Notes: generated from the sequence alone by a model not told the origin. A stretch of DNA of 64,000 nucleotides from Lactococcus nasutitermitis (GCF_018403765.1 NZ_BOVQ01000002.1:248001-312000); one strand, 5' to 3'; shown: positions 30,243-38,950, counted from the first letter of the stretch. Numbers and translations are program-made.

Positions 30243-30572
30243 TTATTTATTCATAAGTGCTTCAGCAGCTGCAAGGACTTTATCTCCACGCATCATGCCA
30301 TAATCTTGCATCTTGATAACGTCCATAGGAACAGCGGCAGCAGCAGCTTTCTTAGCAACTTCGCCTTTCATGAACGCAACTTGTGGACCTAAGAGCAAAA
30401 CGTCAGGTTTTGCAGAACCAGTACCAGCAAGCATATTATCAATATCCGCAGTTGATTTTGCGAAGATTTCATAATCTTTTCCTGCATCAGCAGCAGCCTT
30501 TTGCATTTTTGAAACTAATAGTGATGTTGACATTCCAGCGGCACAAGCAAGTGCTATAACTTTATCAGCCAT
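30243..30572 (-). CDS. ptcB: PTS cellobiose EIIB component
   Basis: 109 residues. The phosphorylated Cys is in IALACAAGMSTSLLV (Cys about 10), the P-loop of the cellobiose IIB family; LLLGPQVAFMKGEV and DVIKMQDYGMMRGDKV complete the fold. It receives phosphate from PtcA and gives it to the sugar during transport by PtcC. First gene of the cluster behind a strong CcpA-type promoter. Confidence 0.95.
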   Translation of the reverse strand: MADKVIALACAAGMSTSLLVSKMQKAAADAGKDYEIFAKSTADIDNMLAGTGSAKPDVLLLGPQVAFMKGEVAKKAAAAAVPMDVIKMQDYGMMRGDKVLAAAEALMNK

Positions 30573-30616
30573 ATTATTACCTCTCTCTAAATGAGTAATT
30601 TTTATTTTGTAAAATT

Positions 30617-30645
30617 ATTATATCGCTTTCATTGCAAAAATGCAA
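30617..30645 (-). promoter_or_regulatory. Promoter of ptcBA with overlapping cre site
   Basis: Minus-strand TTGCAT (30640-30645), 17 nt, TATAAT (30617-30622). TGAAAGCGATATAA (30618-30631) fits 13 of 14 positions of the lactococcal cre pattern and overlaps the -10, a classic repressing position for CcpA. Confidence 0.8.
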
Positions 30646-30818
30646 GCGTTCTTATTTTAATTTCTAATTAATTTGTAAGAATTTTTTTTCGTTTTTTTAC
30701 TGTTATGCTTTGTTTTACTTGCGAATTGGCTCTTTATTGTGAGATTTTTATATTCTTTTGCGAAATATGTTTCCGTATTTGTAACATTTTTCCTTTAGAC
30801 TATCCTTATTTTTGTAAA

Positions 30819-30845
30819 TAAAAAAGAGTTTATTCACTCTTTTTC
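30819..30845 (-). terminator. Terminator after the second RpiR gene
   Basis: AAAAAGAGT-TTATTC-ACTCTTTTT; the stop codon of the gene lies within it. Confidence 0.85.
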
Positions 30846-31588
30846 ATTTGTTTAACGACGTTGTCTATAGATTTATGGGCGAGAATTTCAAGAATAGCTA
30901 GTGCCGGGAGTGATGTGGTGAGATTTCCTAGCGGATATTGCTTGGACCATTCGTTCACAAGGTTGTATGAGATTTGTAGGTCGGCAAGTTTAGCAACTGT
31001 GCAATCTTCTGTATTTGTGATTGAGATAATCTTTGCTCCTTCGGCTTTAAACTCTAGCTCTTTATTCACAACTTGCTCGGTTTCGCCTGAAACTGAGAGA
31101 ATAACAGCAACGATATTGCCAATTCCTTTAACTTGGACGGCTTGAAAAGGGTCGGTGATGACAAAACTTCTTAATCCTGTATTGACAAAATATTTTGTTG
31201 CATAAGAGCTTAATGAACCTGACGTGCCAAGTCCTAAAAAGATAGTATAATCTGCTTCTGCTATGAGTTTTGCTGCTTGGTTGAGTCGTTCTTGGTAAGC
31301 ATTTGTATTCATACGTCTTAAAAACATATCAAATTCTAGCATATTGTCATAATGCTGTTCTTCTGGTGTTTTTTCACGAAATTGACTTTTTAGGTAAAAT
31401 TTTAAGTCTGCCCAACCTTCAAAACCTAACTTTGAACACAGACGGACAATCGTTGATGTGGAGACGTGAACTTTGCTTGCTAAATCACGGATAGTCATTT
31501 GTTGGACTTGTTCGGGAGATTTGATAATAAAGTCAAAAACTAGGGCTTCAAGGTCGTTGAGCTTACTGATTTGTTCGGGTTGAAACAT
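30830..31588 (-). CDS. RpiR family transcriptional regulator
   Basis: 252 residues with the same two-part plan as the regulator in the ptc cluster: helix-turn-helix (about 1-80; IRDLASKVHVSTSTIVRLCSKLGF) and SIS domain (about 110-235; DYTIFLGLGTSGSLSSYA, VILSVSGETEQV). It lies just upstream of ptcB on the same strand but is closed off by its own terminator, so it is not part of the ptc transcript. Its targets are unknown; the ptcBA promoter 185 bp downstream is one candidate. The gene is only 30 bp downstream of the DUF218 gene, with which it may be cotranscribed. Confidence 0.9.
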   Translation of the reverse strand: MFQPEQISKLNDLEALVFDFIIKSPEQVQQMTIRDLASKVHVSTSTIVRLCSKLGFEGWADLKFYLKSQFREKTPEEQHYDNMLEFDMFLRRMNTNAYQERLNQAAKLIAEADYTIFLGLGTSGSLSSYATKYFVNTGLRSFVITDPFQAVQVKGIGNIVAVILSVSGETEQVVNKELEFKAEGAKIISITNTEDCTVAKLADLQISYNLVNEWSKQYPLGNLTTSLPALAILEILAHKSIDNVVKQMKKSE

Positions 31589-31618
31589 GATGTTGCCTTT
31601 CTGATAAGAATTTAGGCC

Positions 31619-32203
31619 TTATCCTGCCCCAAAAACAAAGGCATATGTCAATCCTAATACTTCATGACCATAATAGCCTGTGAAAAGAAGGGGCTTGTGA
31701 ATAGTTGTGTGTGCTGCATAACCTGCACTTTTTACATCTAGCTTTCTTGCAAGATAGAGTGCGCGATAAAGATGAAAGTCGCTTGTGACGATAACAGTAC
31801 GTCCTTTCAGATATTTCTTTGAAAAAGAGAGGTTTTGACTGGTATCGCTGGCTTTATTTTCTTCGATAATACGTTGTTTGCTGATACCTTTTGTTTCGAG
31901 ATAGTTCGCCATTGCTGTGGCTTCAGCTACTGGTTCATCACTGCCTTTGCCACCTGAGATGATAATCTTTGATTTAGGATTTACTTTAGCAATTTTGAGT
32001 GCTGCATTCAGTCGATTTTTGGTAATTGTGGCTGGTTGCTTGTTGGGTTCAATGAATGAGCCTAGAACTAGAATGCTATCATATTTATTTGCTAAATGAG
32101 CTGGTCGGTCATTTACCTTGCTCAGGATAAGTCCGAAACAAATGGCGATGTAGATGAGAGCTAGGATAAAAATTCCTAAGAAAATTTTGAGAACTTTTTT
32201 CAT
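31619..32203 (-). CDS. YdcF/SanA-like DUF218 membrane protein
   Basis: 194 residues from ATG 32203 (MKKVLKIFLGIFILALIYIA); the longer frame overlaps the helicase gene and has no better signal. One N-terminal membrane segment (about 5-25) precedes the DUF218 domain: YDSILVLGSFI, TKNRLNAALKIAKVNPKSK, IIISGGKGSDEPVAEATAM, VIVTSDFHLYRALYLARKL. Family members act in envelope biology (vancomycin resistance factor SanA, wall-precursor control ElyC), enzymatic activity unclear. Starts right at the end of the helicase gene, probably cotranscribed. Confidence 0.85.
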   Translation of the reverse strand: MKKVLKIFLGIFILALIYIAICFGLILSKVNDRPAHLANKYDSILVLGSFIEPNKQPATITKNRLNAALKIAKVNPKSKIIISGGKGSDEPVAEATAMANYLETKGISKQRIIEENKASDTSQNLSFSKKYLKGRTVIVTSDFHLYRALYLARKLDVKSAGYAAHTTIHKPLLFTGYYGHEVLGLTYAFVFGAG

Positions 32204-32204
32204 A

Positions 32205-33545
32205 TTAAAAACTTTGCTTGCGACTTTCGCGTTTCTTACGATTATCTTTATTGCGTGAGGCACGGCGTTTTTTCTTGTTTTCTTCTTCTACTGCCCAGCG
32301 AATGGCACGTTTGTAGCCTGGTTTTATCTTTTTCTTGGCTTTTATCAATGCTCCACGAGTTGTTGTAGAAATTTCATCTTGTTTTTTGATACGTTTGCCG
32401 CGCCGTTCACGGTCATAACTGTCCACGATTTCACCATTTTTAATGACTTTTGGCTCAAATGTGACACCCATTTTTTCGATTTCGCGAATGGCTGTATCAT
32501 CTGATGGGCTATAAAGTGTGATGGCTGTGCCACGCAAACCATTACGTCCTGAACGTCCGACACGGTGAACAAAGAAAGTCAAATCTTTTGGAATTTCATC
32601 ATTGATGATGTGGCTCACTCCTTCGATATCAATTCCGCGTGCAGCAATGTCTGTTGCGACAACATATTGATAGTCGAGGTTTTTGATGCTATTCATGATA
32701 CGTTTGCGTTCACGTGGTGGAATATCGCCGTGAATTTTTGCTACTTTTAAGCCGTTACTCACGAGGAAACTGTGAATTTCGTCAACACGTCCTTTGGTAT
32801 TTGCGAAAATCATTGCCATATATGGATTTGTGATTTTTGCGAGGTCAAGCAGGAGTTGATTTCGTGAGGCACCTTTTGTGGAAATGAGCCAATTTTCAAT
32901 CGTATCTGAAATGACTGTTTTGGTGGCGATTGTTTCCATGACTGGCTGATGAAGATATTTTTTCAAGAATGGTTGGAGTTTTTGCGGAATTGTTGCACTG
33001 AAAACGAGCATCTGGACTTTTTTGCCGAATGCTGAGGCAATCTGGTCAACGTCTGCTAAAAATCCCATGTCAAGTGTCATATCTGCTTCGTCAATGACGA
33101 ATGTTTGTGCTGTATAAACTTTGAGTGCTTGCGCATTTATCAGGTCAAGAATACGTCCTGGTGTGCCAATCACGATATGTGGCTGGCTATTTTCAAGTTT
33201 TTTAATCTGACGTGCTTTGTCTGTGCCGCCAACGAAGTTGCTTACGTGGATGCTTGGGTCAATTTTCGCAAATTCTTGCGCGGCATGATAAATTTGTGTG
33301 GCAAGTTCGCGTGATGGTGCTGTGATAACTGCTTGAACTTCGTCGCGTTCTGTGTTTAATTTTTGAAAAATTGGGAGGAGAAAGGTGTGTGTTTTTCCTG
33401 AACCTGTCTTTGATTCGCCAATCAAGTCACGTCCTGATAAGACAATAGGAATCAGCTTTTGCTGTACCGGTGTTGGCTCTGTAAAGTGGATAGCCTCTAA
33501 TGTATCGTTAATGTTTTGCTTAAAATTAAATTCTGTAAATTTCAT
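32205..33545 (-). CDS. DEAD-box RNA helicase
   Basis: 446 residues, CshB-like. Q-motif region FTEFNFKQNINDTLEAIHF, motif I ESKTGSGKTHTFLLPI (about 45), motif Ia APSRELATQ, motif II VIDEADMTLD, motif III VFSATIP, motif V ATDIAARGIDI and motif VI HRVGRSGRNG. The C-terminal 50 residues are strongly basic (KKIKPGYKRAIRW, KKKRRASRNKDNRKKRESR), typical for RNA binding. Role: unwinding in ribosome assembly and mRNA decay, often important in the cold. Confidence 0.94.
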   Translation of the reverse strand: MKFTEFNFKQNINDTLEAIHFTEPTPVQQKLIPIVLSGRDLIGESKTGSGKTHTFLLPIFQKLNTERDEVQAVITAPSRELATQIYHAAQEFAKIDPSIHVSNFVGGTDKARQIKKLENSQPHIVIGTPGRILDLINAQALKVYTAQTFVIDEADMTLDMGFLADVDQIASAFGKKVQMLVFSATIPQKLQPFLKKYLHQPVMETIATKTVISDTIENWLISTKGASRNQLLLDLAKITNPYMAMIFANTKGRVDEIHSFLVSNGLKVAKIHGDIPPRERKRIMNSIKNLDYQYVVATDIAARGIDIEGVSHIINDEIPKDLTFFVHRVGRSGRNGLRGTAITLYSPSDDTAIREIEKMGVTFEPKVIKNGEIVDSYDRERRGKRIKKQDEISTTTRGALIKAKKKIKPGYKRAIRWAVEEENKKKRRASRNKDNRKKRESRKQSF

Positions 33546-33668
33546 TTAGTGTCCGTTCATTTTGTTCGCTTCATTTTTTGAAACGTGGTTTACTGTTTCT
33601 TATTATACCAAAAAAAGTCAGCTTGCGTAACTGGCTTTTACTTTAGAGGGACATTTTTACTGAAAAAT

Positions 33669-33692
33669 ATTTTTGACAACTCTGTCAAAAAT
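33669..33692. repeat. Dispersed palindrome copy (after sodA)
   Basis: ATTTTTGACA-ACTC-TGTCAAAAAT, 10-bp arms, next to the sodA terminator, which itself carries TGTCA/TGACA arms. Confidence 0.9.
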
Positions 33693-33719
33693 AAAAATCT
33701 GTCATTTTGACAGATTTTT
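33693..33719 (-). terminator. Terminator after sodA
   Basis: AAAAATCTGTCA-TTT-TGACAGATTTTT, 12-bp arms, directly after the sodA stop. The dispersed palindrome follows within the same 50 bp. Confidence 0.88.
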
Positions 33720-33722
33720 ATT

Positions 33723-34346
33723 TTATTTTGTTGCTGCTGCGTAAAGTTCGTTGACTTTGTCCCAATTGACAAGATTAAAGAAGGCTTCAATGTAGTCAGG
33801 ACGTACGTTGCGATATTTAAGATAATAAGCGTGTTCCCAAACATCAAGTCCAAGAACAGGCGTTAAGCCATCTGTGATTGGATTGTCTTGATTTGCCGTT
33901 GAAGTGATTTTTAATTTGCCGTCTTTGTCCACAACGAGCCAAGCCCAGCCTGAACCAAATCGTCCTGTGGCTGCTGCTTTGAATTCAGCTTTGAAAGCTT
34001 CAAAATTGCCAAATTCTTTTGCAATCGCATCTCCAATCTCAGCATCTGCATGATTGGATGAACCGTCTGTGTTTGGACGGAGCCAGAGCCAAAATTGACT
34101 GTGATTTAAATGTCCGCCACCATTGTTACGGACAGCGCCACGAATATCTTCTGGCACATTTGCCAAATCAGCAACGAGTTCTTTGACAGTTTTGTCAAAA
34201 AGTTCTGGATGTTTTTCGATAGCTGCATTAAGATTTGTTACGTAAGTATTATGGTGTTTATCGTGATGCAAGCGCATTGTTTCTTCATCAAAAAATGGCT
34301 CTAAAGCATCATAAGCGTAAGGTAATTCAGGAAGTGTGTATGTCAT
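33723..34346 (-). CDS. sodA: Superoxide dismutase (Mn type)
   Basis: 207 residues from ATG 34346, chosen because GAGGAGAAAATC precedes it; the longer frame adds 21 unlikely residues. Metal ligands are visible: His in [11 protein letters not shown] (His about 27), NHSQFWLWL (His about 83), and Asp/His in [16 protein letters not shown] (about 165-172). Gln and Gly positions ([11 protein letters not shown]) fit the Mn enzyme. It removes superoxide in the cytoplasm; L. lactis has one such enzyme. The gene contains a degenerate copy of the dispersed palindrome at 34182-34199 (read as LFDKTVKE). Confidence 0.96.
   Translation of the reverse strand: MTYTLPELPYAYDALEPFFDEETMRLHHDKHHNTYVTNLNAAIEKHPELFDKTVKELVADLANVPEDIRGAVRNNGGGHLNHSQFWLWLRPNTDGSSNHADAEIGDAIAKEFGNFEAFKAEFKAAATGRFGSGWAWLVVDKDGKLKITSTANQDNPITDGLTPVLGLDVWEHAYYLKYRNVRPDYIEAFFNLVNWDKVNELYAAATK
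34182..34199. repeat. Dispersed palindrome copy (in sodA)
   Basis: TTTGACA-GTTT-TGTCAAA within sodA, read as FDKTVK. Confidence 0.82.
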
Positions 34347-34407
34347 GATTTTCTCCTCGTAAATGACAAAAGTATAGAAACTTTTGCTTATTTTTAACTC
34401 TAATCTC

Positions 34408-34436
34408 ATTATATTAGAAAATCAGGAGAACGTAAA
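34408..34436 (-). promoter_or_regulatory. Probable sodA promoter
   Basis: Minus-strand TATAAT (34408-34413) about 60 nt before the start; a weak -35 (TTTACG) lies 17 nt upstream. Confidence 0.5.
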
Positions 34437-34479
34437 ATAATTTGCTTAAAGAATTTGTCAGACTTTTCTCATAAAAAAT

Positions 34480-34555
34480 TTTTTGACATAGCAAAGCCGT
34501 TATGAGCTTGCTCACTTACGGATAGGCTAGTATGTTTATCTAGTTTTGTCAAAAA
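34480..34555 (+). repeat. Short form (76 bp) of the composite repeat element
   Basis: Ends TTTTTGACATAGCAAAGCCG and TAGTTTTGTCAAAAA. It matches the 136-137 bp elements around metA apart from an internal gap of about 60 bp just after the GAGCTTGCTCACTT stem. Its right end reaches into fni and supplies that gene's TGA stop codon. Confidence 0.9.
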
Positions 34556-35595
34556 TTTCTTTGTTCAATAAATGCTCTCATATCAGCTGAATACAGTGTT
34601 TCAATTTTTGACAGTTCTGTCAAATTTTTCACGCCAAAAAGTGTGTAAAATTTTGTCAAATCAGACTTCCAATTTTCCAAAATCTGCTCAACTTTGTCTG
34701 GTCCATCTTGTATCAAGTTTTGTAAAATAAAACCTGCAGAGCTTACCAATATCGCACCCAAAATCTGTGACTTGAAAACATCCTCTGCGCAACGAATACC
34801 ACCTGTCGCAATCACAGGAAGTTGCGTTTTCGCAAATTGAGCTTCCAGCAAACTTTCAACAGTTGTAAAACCATGACCAATCAACTCAAAATCGCCACCA
34901 CGTTGATGCTCAATCCAAGCAAAATCTGTACCAGATTTCCCACCAACATTAACCGCAGAAACAGCTGTTTGCTTGAGTTGCTCAAAAATTCCACGAGATA
35001 TTCCAAAACCAACTTCTTTGACAATAACCGGTACATCTAGTTTTTCAGCGATTTCATGGATATTTTCGAGCCAATAAAAACTCCGGTCACCTTCATTTTC
35101 TTTCATTGTCAGCTCTTGTGCCGTATTGATATGAATTTCCAGCGCATTTGCCTTCAACATATCAACAGCGCGCTTTGCCTGCTCCAGCCCATGTCCTGCG
35201 CCAATATTCGCAAAAATAAAGCCTGTCGGATTGATTTCTCGTACCCGCGCAAAGCCTGCTGCAAGTTCTGGAAACTTCAGAGCAATCGACTGCGAACCCA
35301 CAGCCAGTGCAAGATGTTGATTGGCGGCAATCTCAGCAAGCTGTTCATTGAGCTTATCGCCATGCGCAGAACCGCCCGTCATCGCTTCAATATAAAATGG
35401 AAAATCAAATCTTCCACCAAAAATTGGCACAGATAAATCGACTTCATTCAGCGCAATTTCTGGCAAGGCTTGTGGTACAAGTCGTAAATCTTGAAATCCC
35501 AATCCTGACGGTGTTTCCAAACCTTTTTTCCAATATTTTACGGCTAAAGATAAATGTTCATCTTTACGATGTTGATGAATTTCTTTTTCTGTCAT
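34549..35595 (-). CDS. fni: Type 2 isopentenyl-diphosphate isomerase
   Basis: 348 residues, FMN-dependent TIM-barrel isomerase. RKDEHLSLA at the N-terminus binds FMN and substrate, PFYIEAMTGGS, AVGSQSIAL, VIVKEVGFGIS, VGGKSGTDFAWIE and ATGGIRCAEDVFKS are the barrel loops. It interconverts IPP and DMAPP for undecaprenyl and other isoprenoids. Last gene of mvaD-mvaK2-fni, overlapping mvaK2 by 4 bp. Its stop codon is the TGA inside TTTTTGACA of the composite repeat, and another palindrome copy lies at 34607-34624 (read as LTELSK). Confidence 0.95.
   Translation of the reverse strand: MTEKEIHQHRKDEHLSLAVKYWKKGLETPSGLGFQDLRLVPQALPEIALNEVDLSVPIFGGRFDFPFYIEAMTGGSAHGDKLNEQLAEIAANQHLALAVGSQSIALKFPELAAGFARVREINPTGFIFANIGAGHGLEQAKRAVDMLKANALEIHINTAQELTMKENEGDRSFYWLENIHEIAEKLDVPVIVKEVGFGISRGIFEQLKQTAVSAVNVGGKSGTDFAWIEHQRGGDFELIGHGFTTVESLLEAQFAKTQLPVIATGGIRCAEDVFKSQILGAILVSSAGFILQNLIQDGPDKVEQILENWKSDLTKFYTLFGVKNLTELSKIETLYSADMRAFIEQRNF
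34607..34624. repeat. Dispersed palindrome copy (in fni)
   Basis: TTTGACA-GTTC-TGTCAAA near the fni 3' end, read as NLTELSKI. Confidence 0.9.
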
Positions 35596-36572
35596 ATTTT
35601 CTCTTGTGAAATTGTTGCTTTGATAAGAACAATCCCATTTTTCTCACATTCATTTTTTAGTTCGGCAATGTTTTCTTCTGATTTGGCAAAAATAAGTACA
35701 TTTTCCCCAAATCCTGCACCAGAAATCTTGCCAACGAGATTCTCATGTTGATTGACTAATGTCAGCACTAACGCAAGTTTCTGCGTCATGTAGCCCTCAG
35801 GAATATTTTGAATAAGCAGCAACTGATTTTCCAATAATTTTTCTTTAAATAAATCAAAATCACGCATATCAATAGCTGTTGCGCTCTCAATCACTAATTC
35901 ATCAGATTGCTCAAAAAATGTATCAGGCAATGTAATTTCGAGCTTTTCAGACGTTTTTGCTGCCTTTCCAGTTTGTGCTACGTAAACCGTCCACGGAATA
36001 TCCACAGCGAGAATTTTTGCCTCTTCCCAGATTGGATTCTTTCCTGATTTGTAGAAAATACTGCCACCAAAACTAATCGCCGCCACATCACCAAGTGAGC
36101 CATTTCCCTGAATTTGAAAATGTGCTTTTCCTGCAATTTGATAACGCTCAAAAGCCGTCAGTCCAAGCGAAAAATACGTGTTTAGAGCTTCCGTCACGCC
36201 AACAGCTACCGCAGCACTTGAACCATAACCTTTTTTCTGTTCGCCAGCGCCCAAATCACTCTCAATCGTCAGTGCAATTTCGCTTGAAAAAGATTCTTTT
36301 CCACATTTTTTCAATATAATTTTCAAAACTTCTAAACTCAGGAACCACTGTTCGTCTTTGGGCTGAAAAGTGCCTAGTTCTGAGAGTTGAAAATGTTCAT
36401 CTTGCATATTGACATTAGTGTGAAGAGTACTTTTTTCTTGACTTTCAGCTATATGAACTTGAAAATCCGTCTCAATCGTCGTCACAAGCGCTAAATGTTC
36501 GGGCCTGGTTACAGCATATTCACCAGCGATAAAAAGCTTGCCGGGGAGCTTTACTGTCACTTCTTTAGACAT
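35592..36572 (-). CDS. mvaK2: Phosphomevalonate kinase
   Basis: 326 residues, GHMP kinase. VKLPGKLFIAGEYAVTRP (about 6-23) is the substrate-binding N-terminus, the ATP loop is KKGYGSSAAVAVGVTEAL (about 112), and the third motif is VGKISGAGFGENVLIF near the C-terminus. It phosphorylates mevalonate-5-phosphate to the diphosphate. Overlaps mvaD by 8 bp and fni by 4 bp, so translational coupling is likely. Confidence 0.94.
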   Translation of the reverse strand: MSKEVTVKLPGKLFIAGEYAVTRPEHLALVTTIETDFQVHIAESQEKSTLHTNVNMQDEHFQLSELGTFQPKDEQWFLSLEVLKIILKKCGKESFSSEIALTIESDLGAGEQKKGYGSSAAVAVGVTEALNTYFSLGLTAFERYQIAGKAHFQIQGNGSLGDVAAISFGGSIFYKSGKNPIWEEAKILAVDIPWTVYVAQTGKAAKTSEKLEITLPDTFFEQSDELVIESATAIDMRDFDLFKEKLLENQLLLIQNIPEGYMTQKLALVLTLVNQHENLVGKISGAGFGENVLIFAKSEENIAELKNECEKNGIVLIKATISQEKI

Positions 36573-37521
36573 ATTTTAAGCCTCCACCAGCGTGTGCTAC
36601 TTCAAAGGAAATTTCTGGAAATTCTCTGCGAAATTTTGCTAATAATTCTTTTTCTGTTGTTTTATCTGTGATTATTTTTACATTTGGTCCTGCATCTATT
36701 GTCACAAAAGCGAGAAGTCCTGAACGGTAACAACGTTCTGTAAAGTCAATCACAGCACGTGTTTGCTCTGTGAAATAGTCGAAAGGTTGTGTGCATTGTC
36801 GATTTTGTTCGTGCATTCCAAGAGCATTATCTTGGGCAATCAGACCGATTTTTTCAATATCATGAGTGATGATTGCTTGTTTCATTTCTTCGAGTTGTTG
36901 GGCTGATTTTTCAACCCATGCGCTATATGTTGGTGCTGTCTGCGCCAGTTGCATTCCCAAAGTAGATGACATCTTTTTTTGACTACTAGAAATCTCGGCA
37001 ACAATCATTGATAAGTTGATATCTTCGTCATAAAAACTCTCTGCATAAGAACTTTTGTCATCATTTCCCATGTTCCATAAGGCAAAATTTCCAAAAATCG
37101 AACGTGATGCGGAGCCTGAACCTCGTCTTGCTGCGCGCGACATTTCTCTTTCATCTTTTGGTAGCTCCAGAAGCTGAAACATTGCTCCTGTCAAGGCTGA
37201 AAAGCTCGATGCTGATGATGCCAATCCTGCTGCTGTTGGAACATGATTTTCAGAACGAACACGTACTTTTGGAAAATCGCCATAATAATCACGTAAGCTG
37301 TCTAAAAACTTGCTAACGCGAGTACTGTCTGTATTTGTAGCGTTCAAAATCAATGTATCGCTTGCTTCGTCTGAAAACTCTGCAGATGTTGTCGTATAAA
37401 ATTTATCCAAAGTCATCGACAAACTGCTGGTCGTTGGAATGTTGAGTGCTGGGACTTTTTTTCCCCAATATTTAATCAGCGCAATATTCGTGTGCGCCTT
37501 TGCTGTTGCGATAGTTGTCAT
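36565..37521 (-). CDS. mvaD: Diphosphomevalonate decarboxylase
   Basis: 318 residues. AHTNIALIKYWGKK (about 9-22) and the ATP loop VPTAAGLASSASSFSALTGA (about 100) are signatures of this GHMP enzyme; catalytic Asp lies in TIDAGPNVKI (about 275). It makes isopentenyl diphosphate. First gene of the mvaD-mvaK2-fni operon; mvaK1 lies upstream on the same strand but is separated by a terminator. Confidence 0.95.
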   Translation of the reverse strand: MTTIATAKAHTNIALIKYWGKKVPALNIPTTSSLSMTLDKFYTTTSAEFSDEASDTLILNATNTDSTRVSKFLDSLRDYYGDFPKVRVRSENHVPTAAGLASSASSFSALTGAMFQLLELPKDEREMSRAARRGSGSASRSIFGNFALWNMGNDDKSSYAESFYDEDINLSMIVAEISSSQKKMSSTLGMQLAQTAPTYSAWVEKSAQQLEEMKQAIITHDIEKIGLIAQDNALGMHEQNRQCTQPFDYFTEQTRAVIDFTERCYRSGLLAFVTIDAGPNVKIITDKTTEKELLAKFRREFPEISFEVAHAGGGLKYV

Positions 37522-37619
37522 AGATTTATTATAACATAGCTAAAAAGTTTCGTGTTATTAGACTTCATGGTTTGGCTACGAGATTGAGAAAATTGCTATT
37601 GACACTCAATTATTTTAAT

Positions 37620-37640
37620 AAAAAAACGGCTTGCGCCGTT
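37620..37640 (-). terminator. Terminator after mvaK1
   Basis: Minus-strand AACGGC-GCAA-GCCGTT followed by TTTTT, ending mvaK1 before mvaD. Confidence 0.88.
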
Positions 37641-37650
37641 CTTGATTTTA

Positions 37651-38583
37651 TTAGAATGAATATATCCACGTGTTTTTTGCACCACTTTTTAGTAATTTTT
37701 GACTGATTCGAATGGCATCTTTTTCTGTCTGGGCAAGTGCGACCATGACTCCGCCAAGTCCTGAACCCGTCAATTTTGCTCCTAATGCGCCATTTTTTAA
37801 GGCAGTTTCGACAAGAGTATCTAAACGAGGATGAGAAACGCCAAGTGTTTGAAGGATACTGTGTGCTTTGGTCATCGTTTTTCCAAGTTCTGTCATTTTA
37901 TTGGTCATCAAGAAATTTTTTGAGCCTTTTGAAAGTTCTCCGAGTTCTTCTATTCCTACTTCTGTTATTTCTTTTTCTTCGGCAAGTTTTTCTTGAACGA
38001 TGCTGATAGCTTGTGCGGTAAATCCGTGCACTCCTGTATCGCCAATGACAAGGAATCCTGATAGATTGAGTTCAAATGGATTGACTGCTTCGCCTTTAAT
38101 AAACCAAAGTGGTTTTTCAGAATTTACTGTGGCGACATCAATTCCTGAAGCGCGTCCGTGCGTGATATTTTCGGAAAAATTTGCATAATAGAGCAGTTCT
38201 TCATTTGATAAGTCTGTCTCAAAGAAATCATAAAATGCTCGTGTTATCGCCGTTGCAAGAGCTGCTGATGCGCCTAATCCACGGCCTTGTGGAATGTTTG
38301 AGTCAATTTCTAAGGAAAAGTTCAAATGTGGGACATGAAATTTTGCAAGAAGGCGCAAAATGAGTTGACGCACACCTTCAAATTCATCTCCCATGAGGTT
38401 CAGGCGACGACGGGATTCATTATCTTCAATAAATTGTCCTGTTCGGATTGGCGAAATTGTTACGGTTGTTTTCAAGATTTTCACGGGAAGAGCTATGGCT
38501 GGTTGACCATAAACGACAGAATGCTCACCAATCAAAATCAATTTTGAGTGGGCACTTCCTGTTCCCATTTTATTTATATTCAT
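37651..38583 (-). CDS. mvaK1: Mevalonate kinase
   Basis: 310 residues. SAHSKLILIGEHSVVYGQPA (about 10-29) starts the GHMP fold; the ATP loop is IPQGRGLGASAALATAI (about 100), Asp/Lys motif in HGRASGIDVATV, third motif KLTGSGLGGVMVAL. It starts the pathway from mevalonate. GGAG lies 12 nt before ATG 38583; a second in-frame ATG five codons later is also possible. Unlike many streptococci, the gene has its own terminator. Confidence 0.95.
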   Translation of the reverse strand: MNINKMGTGSAHSKLILIGEHSVVYGQPAIALPVKILKTTVTISPIRTGQFIEDNESRRRLNLMGDEFEGVRQLILRLLAKFHVPHLNFSLEIDSNIPQGRGLGASAALATAITRAFYDFFETDLSNEELLYYANFSENITHGRASGIDVATVNSEKPLWFIKGEAVNPFELNLSGFLVIGDTGVHGFTAQAISIVQEKLAEEKEITEVGIEELGELSKGSKNFLMTNKMTELGKTMTKAHSILQTLGVSHPRLDTLVETALKNGALGAKLTGSGLGGVMVALAQTEKDAIRISQKLLKSGAKNTWIYSF

Positions 38584-38866
38584 TTTTAGAAAATTCTCCT
38601 GTAAAATTGTTCTCTGCGACTGGCTGAGAAATCAGTTTGGTACTGACCTTTTGAGCTAGATCAAAAGCAATTCTCTACGACACTATGTGGCATTTACTCA
38701 TTTTTCACAATATTGTCGTTTTGACGTACGCAAGCGTACTGAACAATTTTATAAAATTTGTTCATGAAAATCAAGTTATTGTTCCATTTTTCGGCAATTT
38801 TTTTGAACTTTTTTATCAAAAATTTGATATTTTATGCTGACAAATGGCTCTGTTCTGCTATTTTAT
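38584..38866. other. Divergent intergenic region between mvaK1 and a small plus-strand gene
   Basis: About 366 bp lie between the two genes in total. It holds a GTACGC-AA-GCGTAC hairpin (about 38725-38738) and a 9-bp-arm palindrome copy (38867-38888). No tRNA or reading frame of note. Confidence 0.55.
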
Positions 38867-38888
38867 TTTTTGACAGTTCTGTCAAAAA
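38867..38888. repeat. Dispersed palindrome copy (before small gene)
   Basis: TTTTTGACA-GTTC-TGTCAAAAA, perfect, about 60 bp before the small gene. Confidence 0.93.
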
Positions 38889-38937
38889 TTATTTTACTAT
38901 TTTAGAAATTAGAAAAGCAAAATTTTGAGAAATAGAG

Positions 38938-38950
38938 TATAATGATTTCA
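38938..38950 (+). promoter_or_regulatory. -10 box next to the small-gene start
   Basis: TATAAT at 38938-38943, six nt before ATG 38950, no Shine-Dalgarno: leaderless-type start. Confidence 0.45.

Noticed and set aside
38640-38770. Possible further copy of the composite element in the mvaK1 upstream region
   Set aside because: Only short words are shared; the element's ends and stems are missing.
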